Assembly: GCA_030674155.1 (NCBI GenBank)
Contig: CM060344.1
Coordinates: 29,936,688-30,000,687, forward strand
From: Stramonita haemastoma
Taxonomy: Eukaryota > Mollusca > Gastropoda > Neogastropoda > Muricidae
DNA length: 64,000 nucleotides
Reading direction: 5' to 3'
A program made the translations under genes and the position numbers. Shown one piece after another: positions 33,601 to 42,688 of the stretch (position 1 is the stretch's first letter; the number at the start of each line of letters is the position of its first letter). The notes beneath the pieces are model-generated. The model searched no databases. It saw only the letters and a list, made by a program, of their open reading frames with translations, and was not told the DNA's origin.

Positions 33601-36600
33601 CACCATTCCATGGTCATGTTCAAAATCTGATCCACGTATTTCTGGTCAGGTCTAACAGGTCCAAAAATCAACCCAGCTATTTCTGTTAAGGTCCAAAATC
33701 TGATCCATCTTTTCCTGGTTAGGTCCAAAATCGAACCCACCATTTCCTGGTCATGTCCAAAATCCAACCCACAATTTCCTGGTTAGCTCCAAAATCTGAT
33801 CCACCCATTCTTGGTCAAGGCCAAAATCGAACCCACCATTTCCTGGTCAGGTCGAAAATGTGATGCATATTTTCCTGGATGGGTCCAAAATCCAATCCAC
33901 CTTTTCCTGGTCAGGTCCTTAATTCGTTTTAGCCACATTTTCTCATCGTCTAAAGTCCACCTATTATTGGTTGTTTAAAAATCAAACTCACCTTTTCTCG
34001 TCCAAAATGCAACCCACCTCTTTGTATTTTTGTCTGAAATCGAACCCACTATTTTCTGGTCAGGTTCAAATCCAACTTTCTGGTCAGGTCCAAAATCAAA
34101 CCCACATTTTCCTGGTCAGGTCCAAAATCTGATCCACCTTTTCCTGGTCAGGTCCAACATCCAACCCACCATTTCACAGTCAGGTCCAAAAACCAACCCA
34201 CCATTCTTTGGCCAGGTCCAAAATCAGATCCACCTATTACTGGTCAGGTCCAAAATCCAACCCACCAATACCTAGTCAGGTCTAAAATCTGATTGACCTT
34301 TTCCTGGTCTGGTCCAAAATCCAACCCACCATTTCCTGGTTAGCTCCAAAATCTAATCCACCTTTTCCTGGAAGGGTCCAAAATCCAATCCACCTTTTCC
34401 TGGTCAGGTCGAAAATTCAGTCTACCAACCTTTTCTCGTCGTCTAAAATCCACCTTTTATTAGTTGGTTTAGAAGTCAAATCCACTTTTTCCTTATCCTG
34501 TCCAATATGCAACCCTCCTCTTTGTACTTTTGTCTCCAATCTAACGATCTATTTTTTGGTCAGGTCAAAATCCAACCTCATTTTGTGTTTGTAGTACAGA
34601 CCCACCTATTCCTGGTCAGGTCCAAAATCCAACCCACCTTTTCCTGTTAAGTTAAAGTCTGTCCCGAGCCTAAGGCTCATCAGGCCGGTGCTTATCTCGG
34701 TTTCTGTTGTGTTAAGCAACAGAGTCATAAATTCCCCACTGAATAGGACGGCAGTCTATCGCAGGGTTAACCCCATCACAAGGTTGGTACCCCTTTTACA
34801 CCTGGGTGGGGTGAGAAAATAGCCCTAAAGTGCCTTTTCCAAGGGCACAACGCCATAGTCGAAAACTGGGATCAAACCTGCAACCTTTAGATTACAAGTC
34901 CAATGCCCTAACCACTAGACTACGGCAACGGCCACATTTTCCTGGTCATGTCCAAGATCTGATCCACATTTTCCTGGTCAGGTCCAAAATCAAACCAACA
35001 ATTTCCTGTTCAAGACCAAAATGCATCCCACTATTTCCTGGTCAGGTCCAAAATCTGATCCACCATTTCCTAGTCAGGTCCAAAATCAAACCCACCAATT
35101 CCTGGTCAGGTCCAAAATCCAACCCACCATTTCATGGTCAGGTCCAAAATCAAACCCACCTCTTTACTGTTCAGGTCCAAAATCCAACCCACCATTTTCT
35201 GGTCAGGTCCAAAATCTGATCCACATTTTCCTGGTCAGGTCCAAAATCAAACCAACAATTTCCTGTTCAAGACCAAAATGCATCCCACTATTTCTTGGTC
35301 AGGTCCAAAATCTGATCTACCGTTTCCTGGTCAGGTCCAAAATCAAACCCACCAATTCCTGGTCAGGTCCAAAATCCAACCCACCATTTCATGTTCAGGT
35401 CCAAAATCAAACCCACCTCTTTACTGTTCAGGTCCAAAATCCAACCCACCATTTTCTGGTCAGGTCCAAAATCTGATCCACATTTTCCTGGTCAGGTCCA
35501 AAATCACACCCACCATTTCCTTGTCAGATCCAGAATCTGATCCACGTTTTCCTGGATGGTTCCAAAATTGAAACCACCATTTCCTGGTTAGGTCTAAAAT
35601 TCAGTCTACACATGTTTTCTCATCGTCTAAAATGCACCTTTTATTGGTTGGGTTAAATATCCAACTCACCTTTTCCTTATCCTGTCCAAAATGAAACCCA
35701 GCTCTTTGTAATTTCTCTCACTTCTAACCCACTATTTTCTGGTTGGGTCCAAATCGAACCTCATTTTGTGTTTGTAGTACAGGCCCACATATTCCTGGTC
35801 AGGTCCAAAATCTGATACACCATTACCTGGTCAGGTTCAAAATCCAACCAGTAGATTGTGTTTGTTTCTAAAACAGTTTTCCTGATGCACTGAAAAATCA
35901 AAATCACTTTTTCCTCATTGAGTCAAACCTCCAACCTATTATATTTTGGTCAGGTCCAAAAATCAACCAACCTATTCCTGGTCAGGTCCAAAATCCTGCC
36001 CATCATTTCCTATTCAAGTCCAAAATCTGATCCACCTTTTCCTGGTCAGGTCCAACATCCAACCCACCATTTCATGGTCAGGTCCAAAAACCAACCCACC
36101 ATTCCTTGGCCAGGTCCAAAATCTGATCCACCTATTACTGGTCAGGTCCAAAATCCAACCCACCATTTCCTGATCAGGTCTAAAATCTGATCCACCGTTT
36201 CCTGGTCAGGTCCAAAATCCAACCCACCATTTCTGGACAGGTCGAGAATCTGATGCACCTTTTCCTGGATGGGTCCAAAATCCAATCCACCTTTTCCTGG
36301 TCAGGTCGAAAATTCAGTCTACCCACATGTTCTCATCGTCTAAAATCCACCTTTTATTGGTTGGGTTAAAAATCCAACTCACCTTTTCCTTATCACGTCC
36401 AAAATGGAACCCACCTCTTCATACTTTTGTCTCAAATCTAACCCACTATTTTTTGTTCAGGTCCAAATCCAACCTCATTATTCCTTGTCGGGTCCAAAAT
36501 CCAACCCACCTTTTCCTGGTCATGTCCAAAATCTGATCCACCTTTTCCTGGTCAGGTCCAAAATCAAACCCAGCATTTTCTGTTCAAGATCAAAATGCAA

Positions 36601-37536
36601 TCCACCATTTCCTGGTCAGTTCCAAAATCTTATCCATCTTTTCCTCGTCAGGTCCAAAATCGAACCCACCATTTCCTGGTCAGGTCCAAAATCTAATCGA
36701 CCTTTTCCTGGACAGGTCCAAAATCCAACCAACCATTTACTGGTGAGGTCCAAAGTTCAGTCTACACACGTTTTCTCATCGTCTAAAATCAACCTTTTGT
36801 TGGTTCGGTTAAAAATCCAACCCACCTTTTCCTTATTCCACCCAAAATGCAACCCATCTCTTTGTAGTTTTCTCTCACATCTAACCCACTATTTTCTGGT
36901 CAGGTCAAAATCCAACCTCATTTTGTGTTTTGTAGTACAGACCCATATATTCCTGGTCAGGTCCAAAATCGAACCCACATTTTCCTGGTCAGGTCTGAAA
37001 TCTGATCCATCTTTTCCCTGTCAGGTACAAAATGCAACCCACCATTTCCTGGTCAGGTCGAAAATCCGACCCAGCATTTCCTGATCAAGTCCAAAATCCA
37101 ACCCACCATTTCCTGGTCAGGACCAATATCCGATCCACCTTTTCCTTGTAGTGTTTTAGCACAATGGAATCTCTGTTTTGATCTGTATTAGTGGACCAAA
37201 ATAAATATTTTCCTTGTCAGGTCCAAAATTCAACCCACCATTTCCTTGTCAGGTCCAAAATGTGATCCACCTTTTCCTGGTCAGGTCCAAAATCGAACCC
37301 ACCATTTCCTTGTCAGGTCCAAAATCCAACCCACCATTTCCTGGTCAGGTCCAAAATCCAACCCACCTTTTCTGATCATCTAAAATCCACCTTTTATTGA
37401 TTGGGTTAAAACTCCAACCCACCTTTTCCTTATCCCGTCCAAAATGCAACCGACCTCTTTTTAGTTTTCTCTCAAATCAAACCCACTATTTTCTGGTCAG
37501 GTCCAAATCCAACCTCGTTTTGTGTTTGTAGTACAG
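30696..37536 (+). repeat. 32-bp satellite array S5 (largest, about 6.8 kb)
   Basis: 32-bp units with about ten degenerate blocks. It contains recent internal duplications: 31.75-32.56 kb is nearly repeated 1392 bp later (33.14-33.93 kb), and a stretch of about 250 bp at 34.97-35.22 kb is repeated 257 bp later. The C-to-S junction sequence recurs inside it at about 35850-35950, and a C fragment of about 60 bp lies at 37140-37205. A SINE is inserted at 34664-34934. Confidence 0.93.
34664..34934 (-). mobile_element. Thr-tRNA-derived SINE, reverse orientation
   Basis: Reverse complement of the SINE family at 24151 and 57600, from GTTAAAGTCTGTCCCGAGCC to the tRNA-like end (GGGATCAAACC B box, ACCACTAGACTACGG A-box region). 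Flanks CCACCTTTTCCTG (left) and CCACATTTTCCTG (right) could be a target-site duplication, but both are also ordinary satellite sequence, so the duplication is ambiguous. More diverged than the other two copies. Confidence 0.9.
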
Positions 37537-37950
37537 AAAATATATTTTGGTTCAAGCAGAACATCTTGCGCACACGTTAAAACCCCGTTCCGGCTTTCGG
37601 AAGAGCAGGCCATCGTGTGCCGGTAGGAGCGGTTGACAAAATTATGAAAAAAAACCAACCAGCAAGCACACAGGTGTCATGTATAGACACCATCCCTGAA
37701 GAAAAATCGGGGAGTTGGAGTCCCCAGGGCTGTATATGGCAACGTTTTGGCGGTTCCTTCGACGGTACTGGAACCATTCGTATCGGTCATTGCCTTTCCA
37801 ATGGATCATTCCAGTGGCGTGGAGACGGGGGGGGGGGGGGGGGGCTGCTGCATGGGTAACAGCTTGTCCTCCATACTTACCTAGGCTTTGCGCTCTAAAG
37901 ACTAGAGGGCAACTCCACAGTCTTCCAAGACTGATGGGTGCCTACTACTA
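37537..37950 (+). mobile_element. B element, copy 6
   Basis: Nearly complete copy with all landmarks, including GGTGTCATGTATAGACACCA (a short palindrome) and a G homopolymer at about 37828-37844 in place of the GGGGGGTCTG segment. Confidence 0.82.
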
Positions 37951-38690
37951 CAAACACGTATTTTACTTTGCATATTTTACTACACTATAACACAGATATT
38001 TGCACTATACAATATACTATTAAGACTATAAAACATAATTTACTGTACGATAACAAAAAGGCATTTTGTAATAGCATAGTACAGTCAAATGTTATAAAAC
38101 AGTAAAGGCGTTTACAGTAAAATGTGCTTTTATTTCATGTAGTTGTAAAGTATAAACCGTTTTGTAATAATACGGTGAAATATGTTTGTTGTTGTTGTTG
38201 TTGTTGTTGTTTTACAATGAATTACGCTGAATTGTGTCACATACTACAGTAAAATGTGTTTGTTTTGAAATATAGCAGTGAAAATGTGTTTTGTAGTGTT
38301 TAATGTGTGTTTTGTGCTGTTATGATACAGTCAAACCCACCTTTTTCACATACCGTCCAAAATGCAACTTTTCTCTCAAATCTAACCCACTATTTTCTGG
38401 TCAGGTCCAAATCCAACCTCATTTTGTGTTTGTAGTACAGAAAATATATTTTGATTTAAGCACCTTGCGTACACGTTAAAAACCCGTTCCGGCTTTTGGA
38501 AGAGCAGGCCATCGTGTGCCGGTAGGAGCGGTTGACAAAATTATGAAAAAAAGCCCCCAGCAAGCACACAGGTTTTCTTGTGTTCTAGTACTGATTAACT
38601 TTCTGTAATAGCATAGTGCAGTAAAATGTGTTTTGTAGAGTGGCTGTAAAGTATGATGCGTTTTGTTGTCTTAAACGGGAAAATAATTAT
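37951..38690 (+). repeat. Compressed S-B-C remnants closing the macrosatellite
   Basis: In order: a short C module (37951-38325), about 110 bp of 32-bp satellite block (38326-38436), the 5' part of a B element (38437-38572) and about 110 bp of C (to about 38690). Order and orientation follow the plus-strand macro-unit with most of each module deleted. After 38690 no macrosatellite sequence is seen. Confidence 0.8.
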
Positions 38691-38859
38691 GACAAAGACA
38701 GCTGGGGGGAAAATCGTCATTGTGGCGTGGCGGTAGTGGAAACAATCTTCTCTTTGACTACAAAGCAGTGTACTGAGGAGCAGTGATACTGATTGAAGAA
38801 AATGGACATTGTTGTCAGAACTTGATGGGTAATCCTGCTTTGTTGTTTCCATGGCTTTG

Positions 38860-38928
38860 ATGCTGCATCATCAGAACTTCTTCCCTTCTCTTGTCAGGAG
38901 AAGGGAAGAAGTTCTGATGATGCAGCAT
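38860..38928. repeat. Perfect 31-bp inverted repeat with 7-nt loop
   Basis: Arms 38860-38890 and 38898-38928 are exact reverse complements (left arm starts ATGCTGCATCATCAGAACTT) around the loop TTGTCAG. If transcribed it would form a 31-bp perfect hairpin. There is no coding sequence around it. Confidence 0.95.
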
Positions 38929-39161
38929 TTTTGTTTTTCATTGTCTTTATCTTCTTTGGAAAAGTCCTAGAGGATTTTCTCAGCAGTTGACCTAAAAGTT
39001 ACTACATTTGCTTTCACTCTATAATGGCTTCTCCAAACTGGTCTTCTAACTTTTGCAATGGATGTTTTTTTTAGTGTAAGGTTCTTTTTCAATTGGAACT
39101 TCTTGAAGAATGTGTTGCATTTTCAGCGTGGGATCTGAAAGAGTAATTTGATTTTCATTGC

Positions 39162-39955
39162 ATGGGGATGATTGCTCCTGTCACTCCTGCCATTAAAACT
39201 AGCCAGTGCATCAAACGGGATATTGCTGCAACAGCTGAGCGGGTGAAAGTCACAAGGAGCATTCCAATCAAAATTTTCAGTTCATCCACTTCTCAGCTCA
39301 AATTAGACTACAGTCCTCTTCAAACAAACCACAGTGCTGTCAACACCTTTCTTGACTTTCTGTGGAAAGTATCGCGGCCACTACGCTTCCCACGACCAGG
39401 CTGGTCAGGATCTCTGCAGGCACTGTGTTGATGGCCACTATCCAGGATTTCTCTGCACTTCATGTGAGCATTGGCAAAAAAAAAGAGCATTGGCAAACCA
39501 GAACCAAGTGACTCCAGTCATTACTTTTGATCAACTTCTTTGGTGGAAAACCAGGATCATTGTTGCCAGTGAACCAGATGACAGCCCTCTTTGTTCCATT
39601 GTCCAATGACAGGGTGGCTTCCGTACTGAGATGAGTTTACTGGGTTGCATAGGACGACTGATGGCAGGATCTGGTCTTCTGCAGTGGCTGGAAGTGGCGT
39701 TTGCCCCTGATGCCATTGAGCACTCACAGTTGGCAGGAAAGTGGAGGGCCAGAGCTGTTCAGGGCATTTCACAGTTGATACTGCTTCAAATGTCATTGCA
39801 CCCAAGGCTTTCAACAATGCTCTTGACAACATCATGGAAGAAGAGGACAAGGAACCAGTAGTGGCTGATGTTGTAGACAATGGAGATCTCGAGTCATGCA
39901 TGGGCATGACAGATCCTAAGAATGGAACATGTCAGTTGTTGTGGGTGAATGCATG
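39162..39955 (+). pseudogene. Decayed transposon-associated ORF (GGFxTEM...GSGL family)
   Basis: Fragments in shifting frames suggest an old protein gene: NQVTPVITFDQ, then after a stop QGGFRTEMSLLGCIGRLMAG, SGLLQWLEVAFAPDAIEH, and in another frame GHFTVDTASNVIAPKAFNNA with an acidic EEEDKEP stretch ending at 39953-39955. I recall similar blocks (PVMAFDQ..., GGLHIEM..., GSGW) from a multi-copy, transposon-associated invertebrate family of unknown function, so this assignment rests on memory of motif order, not on a search. At least two frameshifts and one internal stop (about 39607) rule out a functional product. Upstream frame 39162-39431 may be part of it (NHSAVNTF block). Confidence 0.45.
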
Positions 39956-40039
39956 AAGTGGAAAATAAACCAACTGTACATAGAGTTAAAGTGTGTTTAG
40001 TTTGGTAATCTGACTCCACTCTCCCCAAAAGTCCTTCGG

Positions 40040-40235
40040 ATGAGACTTTTAAATCGAGGCCCCATGTGCGAAGGCACGCTGAACATCTTGCGCACAGGTC
40101 AAATCATGTTCCGCTTGTCGTAAGAGTAGGCCATTGTGTGCCGGTGGGAACTGATGACATTTACAAAACTGCATACACACGGGGACTGGATGTAAAAAAA
40201 GCATTATCTTCGAAGAGTAAAATAAATAAAATAAA
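40040..40235 (+). mobile_element. SINE-like element sharing B-element 5' sequence
   Basis: GAACATCTTGCGCACAGGTC, GTAAGAGTAGGCCATTGTGT, GCCGGTGGGAAC and CATACACACGGGGACTGGAT, then an A-rich tail (TGTAAAAAAAGCATT, AAATAAATAAAATAAAATC). The opposite-orientation copy at 50823-51030 is longer in the tail. The first part matches the 5' half of the B element. The tail resembles the 3' end of the minus-strand LINE at 42.3 kb. Confidence 0.7.
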
Positions 40236-40239
40236 ATCA

Positions 40240-40403
40240 CACCCATCCACACACACCCACACCCACCCACCCACCCACCCACACACCCACACCCACACAC
40301 AGACACACACAAGCACACACAAGAGCAGACACACAAGCACACACACAGTGACACACATTCACACACACGCTCACACCCAACCCCCCCCACCCCCACCCCC
40401 ACA
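40240..40403. repeat. CA/CCCA-rich microsatellite region
   Basis: Imperfect (CA)n and (CCCA)n with a C homopolymer near 40380-40400, immediately after the A-rich SINE tail. Confidence 0.9.
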
Positions 40404-40716
40404 GACTCACCAATAAATGTAATGTTTTAAAAACCATTGGCTAGAAAGACATGAATTTACAAGCAATTCAAAAAATCAATAAAGCCAAAAATAAGGCATA
40501 CTTACTGTATGGGTACATAAGCATGTATGTATTGACTACATTCATAAGAGTTGGCAATCAGGTAAGTAATTGAGAAAAGTGAAAAACAAACAAACAAAAA
40601 CAAACTAACAGAACAAAACCAAACAACCCAAATTACTGGCTTAAAAAGATAACTGTTGCAATTAATTCCTAACTGCCCCTTTAAAAAAAACAAACAACCA
40701 TTACTGGACTAGTATC

Positions 40717-40853
40717 GTTTCCTCTGATGGGAATTAGACAACATCAGAGAGTGGACAGGCCTTGAGTGGAGCGATCCACTACGGAGTGGAGGAAGCTGGT
40801 TGCAAAATCTTCAGTTGTGCCTCCACGGTCCACGGGACTACAGGACAGGTGAA
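40717..40853 (+). mobile_element. 137-bp 3' tail of an RTE-type LINE with 11-bp target-site duplication
   Basis: GGACTAGTATC is found at 40706-40716 and 40854-40864. Between them the plus strand encodes DNIREWTGLEW and, after a frame change, EWRKLVAKSSVVPP with a TGA at 40850-40852. This is the typical extreme C-terminus of an RTE-like LINE with almost no 3' UTR, and it differs from the RTE at 28.5 kb. It is a severely 5'-truncated insertion. Confidence 0.82.
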
Positions 40854-40864
40854 GGACTAGTATC

Positions 40865-41766
40865 CTAGCTCACTTAGTCATTATGATTAACACTTGAGAG
40901 CTTGCCACAGCTGGTGTTATTCAACAGTTTTGTGGGCCTTTTACTTGAATTTCACATCGCTACCCCTCCCTCCTCCTCTCAAGTTAATCAGAAGATTTTG
41001 TAGTATACCATAGGCTTGTAAAAGATTTGTCAACTGATTCCAATAAATTACCTAGTCTCAGTTCTCGAATGTGTTTATTGGTCAGTTGGAAGTAGTATTC
41101 CCACAACTGGGCTATCAGAACAGGGTGCTCATGGTGTTGCAAAGTCACTCTCTTGCTTGCCGTCTGGTGCCACACTATTCTTCAAATTGGGCAGTAAACT
41201 GTTCAAAATTGGAAATAATCATTTCAGTTCTGAGCTGTGTGTTGTTTGTTGGTAGATTAAACAAATTGTGTTACATCCCTGCCTGGCCTCGCATCAATCC
41301 TTTGAGTTGTGGAGTCGAGTGCCAGAGTCCTAACATCCTAACCTACAACTTCCCCTTTGCAAATGCATTTATGTGACACTACTCGGAAATGTGCATTAAT
41401 GCAAATGAGTACAAAACGGTAACTTCAGGAAGAAACAGAAGACAAAAGACATACAGATCAATCAATCAAGCAAGCAAGCAAGCAAGCTAGCAAGTAAGAA
41501 AGTCATCAGTTGATCAGTCAATAAATAAATTAATAAGTCAATAAAATAATCCAGCCAACCAAACATTCAACCATCCACCCAAAACATCCATCCATCCATC
41601 TACTGCTTCCCTACTGACCTACTCACTCTAACGTTTACTCATTGGCTTATCACTGCTTCTCTCATTTACTAAATTCAGTCTGTATATATAATTACGGCCA
41701 GTAAAGATTGATTGCTTGACAACTTGTATTCCCAAGGGTCAAAGATAAGTATTGACAGACTTTTTT
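40865..41766. other. No recognisable gene; simple repeats at right end
   Basis: Unremarkable AT-rich sequence. About 41455-41620 contains imperfect tetranucleotide repeats (ATCA, AAGC, ATAA, ATCC). Nothing else is supported. Confidence 0.6.
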
Positions 41767-42159
41767 CACCTGACCCTTGCTAAGGGACTATCATCACCTG
41801 ACCCTTGCTAAGAGACTATCATCACCTGACCCTTGCTAAGGGACTATCATCACTTGACCCTTGCTAAGGGACTATCATCACCTGACCCTTGCTAAGGGAC
41901 TATCATCACTTGACCCTTGCTAAGGGACTATCATCACCTGACCCTTGCTAAGGGACTATCATCACCTGACCCTTGCTAAGGGACTATCATCACCTGACCC
42001 TTGCTAAGGGACTATCATCACCTGACCCTTGCTAAGGGACTATCATCACCTGACCCTTGCTAAGGGACTATCATCACCTGACCCTTGCTAAGGGACTATC
42101 ATCACCTGACCCTTGCTAAGGGACTATCATCACCTGACCCTTGCTAAGGGACTATCATT
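41767..42159. repeat. 28-bp minisatellite, 14 copies
   Basis: Contiguous units starting CACCTGACCCTTGCTAAGGG and ending ACTATCAT. Starts at 41767 and 41795 fix the 28-bp period. A few units carry CACTTG instead of CACCTG. There are no spacers between units. Confidence 0.97.
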
Positions 42160-42201
42160 AGTAATCACAACTAATAATTTCAAATAACCATACGCTATTT
42201 A

Positions 42202-42205
<4 letters not shown>

Positions 42206-42244
<39 letters not shown>

Positions 42245-42246
42245 AG

Positions 42247-42288
<42 letters not shown>

Positions 42289-42295
42289 AGAGAGA
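42206..42295. repeat. (GA)n microsatellite at the LINE 3' boundary
   Basis: About 90 bp of AG repeats with a few GG interruptions, directly followed by the (GATT)n tail of the minus-strand LINE. Confidence 0.95.
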
Positions 42296-42506
42296 TTGAT
42301 TGATTGATTGATTGATTGAATTTTTATTTTCAGAAGGTGAAGGAGTAAGCATGACAATTGCTTTTTTACATCCAGCCTTCTATAATGATACAAACTAGTA
42401 AAAGCAAACTAATAACAAGAAAAGGGAGAAAAAAACACACAAAAAACAGCATAATTCTGTTTGTAACAACCAATTATGTAACTTAATACTTCATAGCTGT
42501 AGAAAA

Positions 42507-42516
42507 GAGAGAGAGA

Positions 42517-42590
<74 letters not shown>

Positions 42591-42614
42591 GAGAGAGAGA
42601 GAGAGGGGAGGGGG
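42507..42614. repeat. (GA)n microsatellite in LINE 3' region
   Basis: AG repeats with GG interruptions ending in GAGGGGAGGGGG, located just past the LINE ORF2 stop. Confidence 0.95.
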
Positions 42615-42688
42615 TATATATTGTTCGATGATAGATGTTCTCGATACATTTTCTTGAAAGAATAATGGCTTTTTAAATTTTTGAGAGG

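Noticed and set aside
41767..42159. CRISPR-like array of 28-bp repeats (and the 32-bp and 36-bp arrays)
   Set aside because: Units are contiguous with no unique spacers, the context is eukaryotic, and no cas genes are present. These are mini/satellites.
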